Part shown: one piece after another, positions 47,640-59,247 of the stretch
Numbering within the stretch: position 1 is the first letter of the stretch
Layout of the letters: each line of letters starts with the position of its first letter
Assembly (NCBI GenBank): GCA_945910005.1
Contig: OX246744.1
Location: forward strand, 44,946,965 to 45,010,964
Source: Isoperla grammatica
Taxonomy: Eukaryota > Arthropoda > Insecta > Plecoptera > Perlodidae
Direction: 5' to 3'
DNA: 64,000 nucleotides
Translations under genes and position numbers: made by a program
Notes under the pieces: model-generated
What the model was told of the DNA's origin: nothing
Databases searched by the model: none
What the model saw: the letters and a program-made list of their open reading frames with translations, nothing else

Positions 47640-48175
47640 CTACTTTAGAGCGGGTTCATTCAATGTTCAATTCAATCTAGTGAGAACTCCCTACAAATAG
47701 TTCGAACATAACTAATGGTGCGTTCTTATGCTTTTACGTTAGACGTCAACCAATTTTAGCCAGTTACAACAATCCCTGGCACCGCCTCCTCGACGTTCGT
47801 CTAATATTCTACGGGCTACGGTTGGCCAACGCATTAAATGTTCTTTCAATTCAACATTCTAAAATTCAAATTGGGGTATTCAGGGTCGCTTGAGCCAAAC
47901 CGGCCCTGCCAAAGGCAGGAAATGGTGACGGATAATGAACATGATGATGATTAGTGAATGATAATAAATATAAATCAATAATAATAATCTACATATTATA
48001 ACAAATTTCCATCTATGTCGGGTTGAGTGGTGGCTGCCACCCTTGTCTATGGCATGAAACTTTCAATGAGTCAGCTTGCCAGGCTCAGCATTTCTTCTTC
48101 ATCTTCCTCCTCATTTTCCACCAATTTCCTCTACTCTTTTCTGTAGCCTATTAATTTATATTTTCTGACATTATT
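47640..48175 (-). other. LRRFIP-like intron, left part
   Basis: No exon or repeat recognised, apart from the trinucleotide run that follows. Confidence 0.6.
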
Positions 48176-48429
<254 letters not shown>

Positions 48430-49224
48430 TAGGGATGTCAAACGATTAAATTATTATAATCGATAATCGAATTCACTTTCACCTCCATAATCGATTATTA
48501 ATCGATTTTAATCGTTTTGTTAAATGTCGGTATAGTAGCAAGTTTCTTCCAAACTTCGGTCTGGTTTCGGTTAGTTTGAATTGCCCGCGCAAGCCACGAG
48601 TTCGCAATTCGACTTCTTTTCGACTATCGATATATTTTACGTCACGGAGTATTTTTGTTATGTTCTGTCCAAGATTTCGACGATAATTTCTGTCCTAGTT
48701 AGGCCTGAAGGGCTATAGTTATTCACTTCCCGTTTCTTTTGAACCAATAAGTAATTAAGTATGCTGAATATGCGTCGTAATATTATTATTTTCATGTGCA
48801 GCGTAATTAAAATTTACGTGATGTGAACTAAAAATCGTAGCGACTTTTCTAACCTTACTTCTCTTGTTATTTGTGAATAAACATAACAACTCGTATTTTT
48901 ATAGATCGTAGGCGTCGAATGCTGGGTCTAGGGTAGGCGACTAGACACAGCTATTCAAAATATGACTGGAAATTCGGTTCGAATTATGACGCAAAGTTAT
49001 GCTGTTGCTGTTCTTAGGCCTAGGCCTAGGCCTATTGTAAATGAAACTGAGCAATAGCGATGCTAGCGCTAGCGCTCGCGCTCTAATAGGCGGCAGATCT
49101 TGAGAACTAAATTTAAAAAAGCGCGAAAATTTAAAATCGATTTTTTTTTTAAATAATCGATTAATCGTTTTCGATTAATAATCGATTAATCGAATCGATT
49201 TAATCGTAATCGTTGACATCCCTA
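48430..49224. mobile_element. hAT-type non-autonomous element, copy 2 (795 bp)
   Basis: Nearly identical to the element at 39634-40447 in the same orientation, with small deletions (for example 'actgtaccacattcttcttc' of copy 1 is missing). The flanking 8 bp are ataataat on both sides, as expected if inserted in the aat run. Confidence 0.88.
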
Positions 49225-49299
49225 ATAATAATAATAATAATAATAATCATCAACACGTAAGTTGCTGGCCCAGCAAGTGAGTAGGAAGCAACGACGTAC

Positions 49300-49513
49300 T
49301 TGTAGTCTGCGACCAGCTTGTTTGTCTCCCGCTGCGCCTCCTCAGCGTCCGAGGCCGTCCCGTTGACGGCCGGCTGCCCCCCTCCACCCCCCAGCTTGGA
49401 GGTGGGGGCGGAGGCAGAGCGCCGGCTGCGCTCCGTGTCTAGCTCCAGCTTGAGGTGGCGGACCTGATCCATCAGGTCATTGCGATCCTCGTAGAGGCGC
49501 CTCAGCCGTACGT
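49300..49513 (-). CDS. LRRFIP-like gene, coiled-coil exon with Gly-rich linker
   Basis: After the acceptor cgtgctctag the exon gives (D)VRLRRLYEDRNDLMDQVRHL, KLELDTERSRRSASAPTS, a GGGGGQPAVNG linker, then EEAQRETNKLVADY and two bases of the next Lys. The donor is gactacaa|gtacgt. It matches the LRRFIP segment GEGPLDVRLKRFAEERNELL. The 214 bp is 2 carried bases, 70 codons and 2 bases. The intron just upstream contains a 695-bp MITE whose edge lies only about 27 nt from the acceptor. Confidence 0.87.
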
Positions 49514-49542
49514 CTAGAGCACGGGAACACACGGAGCTATAA

Positions 49543-50237
49543 GGTCTGTTCGTTCTGTAGTAGCAGTCGCACTGCAGGAGGCGAGCTGGAGCAAGGCATA
49601 TGACATCATATTCATAGGAGTTGGTAGCACATTGGAGTACGGTACCTAGTTTATAAAAACAAACGGTTTTGTAGCAGAATTTGTTGCGCGGCAAATTAAT
49701 TCTCAATTACCTTGAGATACCAGCATCAACCTAGAGCTACTGAATAGAATATTTCATAGAATTTTAGTATTAAAATGTCCCTGCAGGCCATCACACTATT
49801 ATACTCGAAAGGCGAGAGTAATTGTTATTTACAGTAGGGCCTAGGCCTAGACCTAGGCCAACTCATTGGTGAGAGGTTTGGGACAATCCACTAGGCCTAG
49901 AGTGAAGAAAACTAAATTTAAAATGTATACTAAGCATTAAACTCATTTGCACTATCAAATAAGTAATGGCCATCCACTTTTTCTGGGTCATTCTCTCTAC
50001 AAGCAATCTTGCACACTTCTCCATCCATAAGTACGCGCCTTTTTGCAACCTGCTACAACTTTACTGAAAGCGCTCCACCTCTCGAGTAGGAGCACTTTCA
50101 GTAGAGTTGTAGCAGCTACCATTTCGTAATCGAACACTTTTGTAGTAGCGCCAACTTACTACCAAAGCGCCTGCTCCCATAGAACGAACGCTTTTGTAGT
50201 ACTGTCGCACATTGTAGTAAGACAGAACAAACAGACC
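49543..50237. mobile_element. PIF/Harbinger-type MITE near an acceptor, 695 bp
   Basis: Ends GGTCTGTTCGTTCTG.. and ..CAGAACAAACAGACC are inverted, with TAA at 49540-49542 and 50238-50240. Inner segments also mirror each other (gtagtagcagtcgcac against gtgcgacagtactac; 'gctacaactttactgaaagc' against 'ctttcagtagagttgtagc'). The open frames inside have no recognised domain. Confidence 0.72.
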
Positions 50238-50240
50238 TAA

Positions 50241-50460
50241 GGTCTGAGATACGAGAGCTTACAGCACGTCCAGGGAGACAAGAGAGGCTTAAGTCTGAGA
50301 CACGGGGGCTTACACACACGTCCAGCTACAGTCCGGGACACGACAGTTTACACTGTATGCAGAGAGCGATATACCGGGACATGTGAGCTGACACATACAT
50401 AGAGTTATAGTCTGGGACACGGGAGCTACACACTGTATATTGACAGTAGCTAGTGCTCGC
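50241..50460. repeat. Degenerate short repeats
   Basis: Phrases of the type 'gtctg(a/g)gacacggg(a/g)gcttacac' recur about every 50-60 bp (50286, 50333, 50380, 50410) with heavy divergence. A similar 'gagcacgggaacacacggagct' lies at 49517. It may be a decayed copy series of the intron next to the 49513 acceptor. Confidence 0.4.
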
Positions 50461-50474
50461 AATTCCAAACAAAC

Positions 50475-50912
50475 ACTAAATAAATAAATTTAAATAAATT
50501 CGAATTTTTAGAGTCTACCCACTCAGTAACAAGACTGATTTGCAGTGGGGGACTTTAATGTTAAAGCGACTAAACCAACCCTGTAGGCTTCGAAAACCAT
50601 CGACGAGTGAGCGATAACCAATAAAAGATCGATATTTCAAATACGAAACACATGAATCAGTGCTTGGACAGTGCGAACACCTGCGGACAAATGTCAGAAT
50701 CAACAAGGCCGATTCAGAACAACTTAGAATTTATTGAGGACTTCGTTGCTAGGACGGCTCAAAAGTCACCGTTTACTTATTCCTAAGCCAAGAAGTAATG
50801 GAATTGAATCCATATTAGAAGTTAAAAAACTTTTGCCTGAAGTGGGATTTGAATTTAGGACCTTCTGCATTGGAAGCAGGGATGCTGATCACTGGACCAA
50901 CGAGCCACCGAA
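50475..50912 (-). mobile_element. SINE family 1, near full length
   Basis: Complement of the SINE with a short aaat tail, 3' end 'gagtctacccactcagtaac', body, and tRNA-like head: 'gtgggatttgaatttaggac' (B box region) and 'actggaccaacgagccacc' (A box region). Confidence 0.88.
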
Positions 50913-50990
50913 CCGCGCAATACAGGCTCGATAACGGCATCAAACGCAGACGGCTCCACGAGACCAAACGCAGACGAACGTCCGAGCGTA

Positions 50991-51100
50991 CTTACCGAGC
51001 GCTCCCTCGCCTATCTGGTGCAGCATCTGAGCGTTCTCCACGGTGACCAGCGCCCTCTTAGACTCGCCGCCCACTATCTGAAGGCCGTAGTGCGTAGGCT
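50991..51100 (-). repeat. Extra copy of the donor side of the 51107 exon
   Basis: The segment from cttaccgagcgctccctcgc to ctatctgaaggccgtagt repeats the last ~100 nt of the neighbouring exon with its donor (ctcg|gtaagtac), with several substitutions and a 9-bp deletion (tccccgtcc). It lies downstream of the true exon in the transcript. Confidence 0.85.
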
Positions 51101-51106
51101 ACTTAC

Positions 51107-51329
51107 CGAGCGCTCCCTCGCCTATCTGGTGCAGCATCTGAGCGTTCTCCACAGTGACGAGCGACCGCTTAGACTCCCCGTCCTCCCCGCCAACTATCTG
51201 AAGGCCGTAGTCGCCGATCAGCTGGTCCCTCTCCTGCAGCTGCAGTTGGTAACACTGCGCCTCCTCCTTCAGCTTTATCACCGCGCGCTTCATCTGCTCG
51301 TGTTGGCGACACTTCTCTTTGTGTTCTCT
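51107..51329 (-). CDS. LRRFIP-like gene, coiled-coil exon
   Basis: After the acceptor tgcgttgcag the exon gives REHKEKCRQHEQMKRAVIKL, KEEAQCYQLQLQERDQLIGD, YGLQIVGGEDGESK, then NAQMLHQIGEGAL, ending with G of the next Asp. The donor is ctcg|gtaagt. It matches LRRFIP1/2 REFKEKSRENEQLRHTCASL..QVKARDELIEENGLTLV...AGEGPLD. 223 bp, phase 0 to phase 1. One extra donor-side copy lies just downstream. Confidence 0.9.
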
Positions 51330-51414
51330 CTGCAACGCAACACAACCACACCGTTAATAACAACCAGAGATGCAAAGTTACCAGTCACATTGAAATTGGT
51401 AATATTACCAAGCA

Positions 51415-54193
51415 GGAGGAGGGACTGGTCAGAGTGTTAAGGACAGTGGTGCAACCTACCTGTAGCAGGTGGTGCGACTCCTCAAAGTCCTCCAGCCGGT
51501 CCTTGAGCAACTCCACCTGGTACGTGAACGAGGCCTTGTCTAGCCTGGCGGAGGGACTAGTCAGAGTGTTAAGGACGGTGGTGCGACCTACCTGTAGCTG
51601 GTGGTGCGACTCCTCCAAGGGTCCTTGAGCAACTCCACCTGGTACGTGAACGAGGCCTTGTCTAGCCTGGCGGAGGGACTAGTCAGAGTGTTAAGGACGG
51701 TGGTGTGACCTACCTGTAGCTGGTGGTGCGACTCCTCCAAGGGTCCTTGAGCAACTCCACCTGGTACGTGAACGAGGCCTTGTCTAGCCTGGCGGAGGGA
51801 CTAGTCAGAGTGTTAAGGACGGTGGTGCGACCTACCTGTAGCTGGTGGTGCGACTCCTCCAAGTCCTCCAGCCGGTCCTTGAGCAACTCCACCTGGTACG
51901 TGAACGAGGCCTTGTCTAGCCTGGCGGAGGGACTAGTCAGAGTGTTAAGGACGGTGGTGTGACCTACCTGTAGCTGGTGGTGCGACTCCTCCAAGGGTCC
52001 TTGAGCAACTCCACCTGGTACGTGAACGAGGCCTTGTCTAGCCTGGCGGAGGGACTGGTCAGAGTGTTAAGGACGGTGGTGCAACCTACCTGTAGCTGGT
52101 GGTGCGACTCCTCCAAGGGTCCTTGAGCAACTCCACCTGGTACGTGAACGAGGCCTTGTCTAGCCTGGCGGAGGGACTAGTCAGAGTGTTAAGGACGGTG
52201 GTGTGACCTACCTGTAGCTGGTGGTGCGACTCCTCCAAGGGTCCTTGAGCAACTCCACCTGGTACGTGAACGAGGCCTTGTCTAGCCTGGCGGAGGGACT
52301 AGTCAGAGTGTTAAGGACGGTGGTGCGACCTACCTGTAGCTGGTGGTGCGACTCCTCAAAGTCCTCCAGCCGGTCCTTGAGCAACTCCACCTGGTACGTG
52401 AACGAGGCCTTGTCTAGCCTGGCGGAGGGACTAGTCAGAGTGTTAAGGACGGTGGTGCGACCAACCTGTAGCTGGTGGTGCGACTCCTCCAAGGGTTCTT
52501 GAGCAACTCCACCTGGTACGTGAACGAGGCCTTGTCTAGCCGGGCGGAGGGACTAGTCAGAGTGTTAAGGACGGTGGTGCGACCTACCTGTAGCTGGTGG
52601 TGCGACTCCTCCAAGGGTCCTTGAGCAACTCCACCTGGTACGTGAACGAGGCCTTGTCTAGCCTGGCGGAGGGACTAGTCAGAGTGTTAAGGACGGTGGT
52701 GCGACCTACCTGTAGCTGGTGGTGCGACTCCTCCAAGGGTCCTTGAGCAACTCCACCTGGTACGTGAACGAGGCCTTGTCTAGCCTGGCGGAGGGACTAG
52801 TCAGAGTGTTAAGGACGGTGGTGGAACCTACCTGTAGCTGGTGGTGCGACTCCTCCAAGGGTCCTTGAGCAACTCCACCTGGTACGTGAACGAGGCCTTG
52901 TCTAGCCGGGCGGAGGGACTAGTCAGAGTGTCAAGGACGGTGGTGCGACCTACCTGTAGCTGGTGGTGCGACTCCTCCAAGGGTCCTTGAGCAACTCCAC
53001 CTGGTACGTGAACGAGGCCTTGTCTAGCCTGGCGGAGGGACTAGTCAGAGTGTTAAGGACGGTGGTGGAACCTACCTGTAGCTGGTGGTGCGACTCCTCC
53101 AAGGGTCCTTGAGCAACTCCACCTGGTACGTGAACGAGGCCTTGTCTAGCCAGGCGGAGGGACTAGTCAGAGTGTTAAGGACGGTGGTGCGACCTACCTG
53201 TAGCTGGTGGTGCGACTCCTCCAAGTCCTCCAGCCGGTCCTTGAGCAACTCCACCTGGTACGTGAACGAGGCCTTGTCTAGCCTGGCGGAGGGACTAGTC
53301 AGAGTGTTAAGGACGGTGGTGTGACCTACCTGTAGCTGGTGGTGCGACTCCTCCAAGGGTTCTTGAGCAACTCCACCTGGTACGTGAACGAGGCCTTGTC
53401 TAGCCGGGCGGAGGGACTAGTCAGAGTGTTAAGGATGGTGGTGCGACCTACCTGTAGCTGGTGGTGCGACTCCTCCAAGGGTCCTTGAGCAACTCCACCT
53501 GGTACGTGAACGAGGCCTTGTCTAGCCGGGCGGAGGGACTAGTCAGAGTGTCAAGGACGGTGGTGCGACCTACCTGTAGCTGGTGGTGCGACTCCTCCAA
53601 GGGTCCTTGAGCAACTCCACCTGGTACGTGAACGAGGCCTTGTCTAGCCTGGCGGAGGGACTAGTCAGAGTGTTAAGGATGGTGGTGGAACCTACCTGTA
53701 GCTGGTGGTGCGACTCCTCCAAGGGTCCTTGAGCAACTCCACCTGGTACGTGAACGAGGCCTTGTCTAGCCGGGCGGAGGGACTAGTCAGAGTGTTAAGG
53801 ACGGTGGTGCGACCTACCTGTAGCTGGTGGTGCGACTCCTCCAAGGGTCCTTGAGCAACTCCACCTGGTACGTGAACGAGGCCTTGTCTAGCCTGGCGGA
53901 GGGACTAGTCAGAGTGTTAAGGACGGTGGTGCGACCTACCTGTAGCTGGTGGTGCGACTCCTCCAAGGGTCCTTGAGCAACTCCACCTGGTACGTGAACG
54001 AGGCCTTGTCTAGCCTGGCGGAGGGACTGGTCAGAGTGTTAAGGACGGTGGTGCGACCTACCTGTAGCTGGTGGTGCGACTCCTCCAAGTCCTCCAGCCG
54101 GTCCTTGAGCAACTCCACCTGGTACGTGAACGAGGCCTTGTCTAGCCTGGCGGAGGGAGCAGTCAGAGTGTTAAGGACGGTGGTGCGACCTAC
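51415..54193 (-). repeat. 122/132-bp array: donor side of the 54194 exon, 22 extra copies
   Basis: Exon-end/donor junctions (caccagctacag|gtaggt on the minus strand) recur at 51460, 51592, 51714, 51836, 51968, 52090, 52212, 52334, 52466, 52588, 52710, 52832, 52954, 53076, 53198, 53330, 53452, 53574, 53696, 53818, 53940 and 54062, ahead of the real one at 54194. Each unit has about 85 nt of exon ([20 protein letters not shown]..), the donor, and about 47 nt of spacer. Long units are 132 bp (44 codons, no stop); short units lack 10 bp (ctccagccgg region) and are 122 bp, shifting frame. Long units end at 51592, 51968, 52466, 53330, 54062 and 54194. Substitutions distinguish copies, and nearly all keep the GT. 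Confidence 0.96.
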
Positions 54194-54340
54194 CTGTAGC
54201 TGGTGGTGCGACTCCTCCAAGTCCTCCAGCCGGTCCTTGAGCAACTCCACCTGGTACGTAAACGAGGCCTTGTCATTGTCTAGCTGAGCGTTCTGTATCA
54301 TCGCCTTGCGGAACTTCTCCTCCACCTCTTTCAACTCCAG
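54194..54340 (-). CDS. LRRFIP-like gene, coiled-coil exon
   Basis: After the acceptor acttattccag the exon encodes 49 codons: [49 protein letters not shown], with donor ctacag|gtaggt. It matches the most conserved LRRFIP segment ([34 protein letters not shown]). Phase 0 at both ends. Its 3' half and donor are repeated 22 times downstream. Because the 132-bp unit is a multiple of three without stops, the frame stays open from this exon through two further units (to about 53936) before a short unit shifts it. Confidence 0.93.
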
Positions 54341-55227
54341 CTGGAATAAGTCAATACATAGTTTAATAAATAAATAAAATAAATAAAATAAATAAATAAA
54401 TAAAAAATAATAAAGAAATAAAAAAATAAAGAAAGAAATAAAGAAAACCCAAGAAATATATCTATAAAACAAATTAATAATAAATAGGCTAGGCCTAGCT
54501 AGGCTACATAAAACAAAATGTCGTATAGTCTTGTTCAATTGTTCATGTTCTACAGTGGCCAATGGGAAGATGCGTAAGTGAGAGAATTTTGAAAAAACCC
54601 TTCCACAAAAACCTAAGTGTAGTATAGAACAAATTCAGACAATTTTTTTTCGTAAATCAAATTGCCGAAAGGAGTTTTCTCGGAGAGTACAATTACGTAC
54701 GATGTATTTCAAAACCAAAATTTACGAAAATAATAACACAAATTATAAATAAGTAACAAGATCAAACATTTTATATATGTCCAAAATCCACTGAAATATG
54801 CACACATTCCATTTTCTTAAAACAAGTACCCTAGGCTACAGCTATTTCAGAATATTCCATAAACCGCGATTAAATATTCTTTATATTCCTTCTAGTTTTT
54901 GTTATTTGGATTGTCCCTACATTCGTGAGCGAGGAGAGATGGGTTAGCAAGAAAATTTTGAAATTACTTCCTTCAAAAACCTAAACTTACAAAAAATAAA
55001 AAATCTTTTGGCCTAGGTACTGAAAAATTAAATAAAAAATGGGGTTTGTAGAAAGTTTTCATTAAATCCTCTTTTATACCAAAAGAATTCAAATTATAAA
55101 TGAGTTACAACATTTACTGAGGAGTAAGGACATATACGAAGGATGGAAGTAGAAAGATGTAGGCATATGACTTTAAAAGACAGGTTTCACCACCGTTTTT
55201 GTCACTGAAAGTGATCGACTGATCGGT
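54341..55227 (-). other. LRRFIP-like intron, no gene seen
   Basis: Starts with an aaat-rich run (54360-54445), then AT-rich sequence. No exon recognised. Confidence 0.6.
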
Positions 55228-55330
55228 AGATTGGTAAATAAATAAATAAAAAAATAAATTCACACTTACAGTTTACCCACTCAGTAACAAAACTGATTTT
55301 CAGTGGGGGACTTTAATTTAAAGCGACTAA

Positions 55331-56300
55331 AGCCTAGTTCATAGCAACACGGCTAACGTGCCGTGGGTCCATATAACGTGACACGGTAGTCCGGTAATTA
55401 TTATAGTTCTTCATAGGTGCACGTCAGCACGGCAAAGCTACTCGAGCGCTATCTCTTCTCGGAACGGACGAAAGTGACAACAGAGTATGATGTGTTTCAT
55501 GGAAAACGGACGCTTCGAAGAATGTCAGGGCTTAAATATCGTATTACCTAGGTATATTCAGGATAAAAGTGATCAATTATATTAATTTATGGATGAGTGA
55601 AGTAAAATACACCATTAAAAATCAATAATTCTATTTTTAGTAGGCCTGGAGCCCTAGGCCTACAAACGGCTAAATGAGTTCACAATTAAGATTGCAAATT
55701 TTCAGCAGCCGTCGTGGCTCAGCGACTGCGTCCGCGGCTGTCACCAAATAATCTAGGGTTCGATCCCCAACATATCCATTTCTTTTTCGCTCTTATAATC
55801 TAAAGTGTTTGCACTTGTAATACACATGAATTAAATCTTCTTTACTTAAAATGAAATTTCGGGTTTTTATTCTGGGTTTTGTCTAGCATGTTTTGTACCA
55901 GTCAGACCCAAAGGCAAATCCAATTTCCATCCAACTCTTCTCTCTGATAGGCTTTTCCTTATATAATCTCTGTGTTTAACATTATATAAAAGGGGTCTTT
56001 CGTAAACTAACGTTATTAGTGTATCAGCATTCATTATGCACGTGTAACAAACAAACTATTTACAAACACAAACAACGAGCTCCTTTTTCGCGGGTTCAGG
56101 CCGTGGAGGAATGAGCGAGGCCGGGATTGGCTGCCTAGTGTCACGTGTGAGTATACGTCACACACGGCAGACACGGAGGACGTCAAAAGATGAAGTTTGG
56201 TTATGTGAGACGGCCGTGCCGGACCGATAGGCACGGCAGGCTTTTGATTGGTTCACGTGACCTGCCGGTCCGGAAAAAACGTGTTGCTATGAAAGCGGCT
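55331..56300. mobile_element. PIF/Harbinger-type element inside a SINE, 970 bp
   Basis: Ends AGCCTAGTTCATAGCAACAC and GTGTTGCTATGAAAGCGGCT are inverted (a few mismatches at the tips). The 3-bp target TAA is at 55328-55330 and 56301-56303, and the host SINE sequence gcgactaaaccaacc is restored on removal. No transposase frame. It contains a tRNA-like segment (55704-55775). Confidence 0.85.
55704..55775 (+). other. tRNA-like promoter segment (SINE head)
   Basis: The A-box-like 'gccgtcgtggctcagcgact' and B-box-like 'agggttcgatccccaac' are spaced as in a tRNA, but no cloverleaf with paired acceptor arms is evident. It is most likely the head of another SINE family. Confidence 0.5.
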
Positions 56301-56622
56301 TAAACCAACCCTGTAGGCTCCGAACACCGTCAACGAGTGAGCGATAACCAAACAAAGATCGATATGTCAAGTATGAAACATATGAATCAGTGATTGGACA
56401 GTGCGAACACCTGCGGACAAATGTCAGAATCGACAAAGCCGATTCAGAACAACTTTGAATTTATTGAGTGCTCCGTTGCTACGGACAAACATGGAGACTG
56501 CATTTGCATTTTGAATGTAGGCCTAATTCTTGAAACCATCGTTACCAAACTGAGGTTACTAACGGCGTTGACTAACGGCTGCACTGGGCCGCACTGAGTG
56601 CCCAACAATTAGAAAAATATTC

Positions 56623-56995
56623 AACAATGCAGAAGGTCAAATCCCGGTTCAGCCAGAAGTTTTTTTAACTTCTATTAAGGACTCAGTTCCATTACTTCTC
56701 GTCTTAGGAATAAGTAAACGGTGACTTTGGAGCCGTCCTAGCAACGAAGCACTCAATAAATTCAAAGTTGTTCTGAATCGGCCTTGTTGATTCTGACATT
56801 TGTCCGCAGGTGTTCGCGCTGTCCAATCATTGATTCATATGTTTCGTATTTGAAATATCGATCTTTGATTGGTTATCGCTCACTCGTCGATGGTGTTCGG
56901 AGCCTACAGGGTTGATTTAGTCGTTTTAAATTAAAAGTCCCCCACTGAAAATCAGTTTAATTACTGAGTGGGTAGACTCTAAATGTGAATTTACA
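56623..56995 (+). mobile_element. SINE family 1, copy lacking the A-box end
   Basis: Starts at 'aatgcagaaggtcaaatccc' (B box region), continues with 'cttaggaataagtaaacggt' and 'ggccttgttgattctgacat', and ends 'actgagtgggtagactctaa' then atgtgaattt. No tail run. It lies head-to-head with the copy ending 56482. Confidence 0.85.
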
Positions 56996-57174
56996 GTCCC
57001 CTGGACAACGCCGTTAATCGGAGAGCTTGACGTGGTTGGCCAACTCTGACCTTGGGGTGATGGTCGGCAGGCGGAGGCAGCGAAGGCAGAGAAGTAGCAG
57101 AATTTGAATACCACGTAAGAGGCGGGAGAGAGAGAAGGAGACTTGATCTTGATGCATCCCATTCCTGTGGAAGA

Positions 57175-57545
57175 GAGGAGAGCAGATGAAGGATGGGGGA
57201 GGGAGAAGAGCAGATGAAGGATGGGGAAGAGAGGAGAGCAGATGAAGGATGGGGAAGAGACGAGAGCAGATGAAGATGGGGAAGAGACGAGAGCAGATGA
57301 AGGACAGGGAAGAGAGGAGAGCAGATGAAGGACGAGGAAGAGAGGAGAGCAGATGAAGGACGGGGAAGAGACGAGAGCAGATGAAGGACGGGGAAGAGAC
57401 GAGAGCAGATGAAGGATGGGGAAGAGAGGAGAGCAGATGAAGGATGGGGAAGAGACGAGAGCAGATGAAGGATGGGGAAGAGAGGAGAGCAGATGAAGGA
57501 TGGGGAAGAGAGGAGAGCAGATGAAGGATGGGGAAGAGAGAAGGC
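57175..57545. repeat. ~30-bp purine-rich minisatellite
   Basis: About 12 copies of gaggagagcagatgaaggat(ggggaagaga), with g/c and t/c variants and one short unit. Almost all purine on the plus strand. The 182-codon frame on the minus strand is a by-product of the repeat. Confidence 0.95.
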
Positions 57546-59240
57546 GGTGCCGGATGTATCAAGGGACGTATTTAGGTGGTGCCGGATGTATCAAGGGACG
57601 TATTAAGGCGGTGCCGGATGTATCAAGGGACGTATTTAGGCGGTGCCGGATGTATCAAGGGACGTATTAAGGCGGTGCCGGATGTATCAAGGGACGTATT
57701 AAGGCGGTGCCGGATGTATCAAGGGACGTATTAAGGCGGTGCCGGATGTATCAAGGGACGTATTTAGGCGGTGCCGGATGTATCAAGGAACGTATTAAGG
57801 CGGTGCCGGATGTATCAAGGGACGTATTAAGGCGGTGCCGGATGTATCAAGGGACGTATTAAGGCGGTGCCGGATGTATCAAGGGACGTATTTAGGCGGT
57901 GCCATGTACTAAGGTACGTATTAAGGCGGTGCCGGATGTATTAAGGGACGTATTAAGGCGGTGCCGGATGTATTAAGGGACGTATTTAGGCGGTGCCGGA
58001 TGTATTAAGGGACGTATTAAGGCGGTGCCGGATGTATTAAGGGACGTATTAAGGCGGTGCCGGATGTATTAAGGAATGTATTAAGGCGGTGCCGGATGTA
58101 TCAAGGGACGTATTAAGGCGGTGCCGGATGTATTAAGGGACGTATTAAGGCGGTGCCGGATGTATGAAGGCACGTATTAAGGCGGTGCCAGATGTATTAA
58201 GGGACGTATTAAGGCGGTGCCAGATGTATTAAGGGACGTATTAAGGCGGTGCCGGATGTATTAAGGCACGTATTAAGGCGGTGCCAGATGTATTAAGGGA
58301 CGTATTAAGGCGGTGCCAGATGTATTAAGGGACGTATTAAGGCGGTGCCGGATGTATTAAGGGATGTATTAAGGCGGTGCCGGATGTATTAAGGGACGTA
58401 TTTAGGCGGTGCCGGATGTATTAAGGGACGTATTAAGGCGGTGCCGGATGTATGAAGGCACGTATTAAGGCGGTGCCAGATGTATTAAGGGACGTATTAA
58501 GGCGGTGCCGGATGTATTAAGGGATGTATTAAGGCGGTGCCAGATGTATTAAGGGACGTATTAAGGCAGTGCCGGATGTATTAAGGGACGTATTAAGGCA
58601 GTGCCGGATGTATTAAGGGACGTATTAAGGCAGTGCCGGATGTATTAAAGGACGTATTAAGGCGGTGCCGGATGTATTAAGGGACGTATTAAGGCGGTGC
58701 CGGATGTATTAAGGGACGTATTAAGGCGGTGCCAGATGTATTAAGGGACGTATTAAGGCAGTGCCGGATGTATTAAGGGACGTATGAAGGCGGTGCCGGA
58801 TGTATTAAGGGACGTATGAAGGCGGTGCCGGATGTATTAAGGAATGTATTAAGGCGGTGCCGGATGTATTAAGGGACGTATTAAGGCGGTGCCGGATGTA
58901 TTAAGGCAGTGCTGGATGTATTAAGGGATGTATTAAGGCGGTGACTCACCCGTACATCCCGAATGTATTAAGGGACGTATTAAGGCGGTGCCGGATGTAT
59001 TAAGGGACGTATTAAGGCGGTGCCGGATGTATTAAGGCAGTGCTGGATGTATTAAGGGATGTATTAAGGGATGTATTAAGGCGGTGACTCACCCGTACAT
59101 CCCGAATGTATTAAGGGACGTATTAAGGCGGTGCCGGATGTATTAAGGGACGTATTAAGGCGGTGCCGGATGTATTAAGGGACGTATTAAGGTGGTGCCG
59201 GATGTACTAAGGGACGTATTAAGGGGCGTACTAAGGTGGT
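57543..59240. repeat. 32-bp minisatellite at the donor of the 59248 exon
   Basis: About 52 copies of ggcggtgccggatgtattaa(gggacgtattaa). Variants cluster by region: gtatcaaggg from 57545 to 57900, gtattaaggg afterwards, and gccaga and ggcagtg later. Two units (near 58938 and 59082) contain gtgactcacccgtacatccc, the exon-end/donor junction of the adjacent exon at 59238, so the array includes copies of the exon edge. Confidence 0.95.
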
Positions 59241-59247
59241 GACTCAC

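Larger units (their letters stand above)
55228..56482 (-). mobile_element. SINE family 1 split by a MITE
   Basis: The 3' part (55228-55330, with aaat tail and 'tttacccactcagtaacaaa') and the body (56301-56482, 'ccaaccctgtaggctccgaa', 'agtgcgaacacctgcggaca') are one SINE copy. They become continuous when the 970-bp element and one TAA are removed. The tRNA-like head is missing. Confidence 0.85.

Noticed and set aside
54341..54562. Extension of the 54194 exon frame upstream to a Met at 54562
   Set aside because: The segment is an AT-rich microsatellite ([11 protein letters not shown]), and a good acceptor (acttattccag) at 54341 marks the exon start.
57014..57562. 182-codon minus-strand frame of S, L, P, I repeats
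   Set aside because: Translation of the 30-bp purine-rich minisatellite; no start or splice context.
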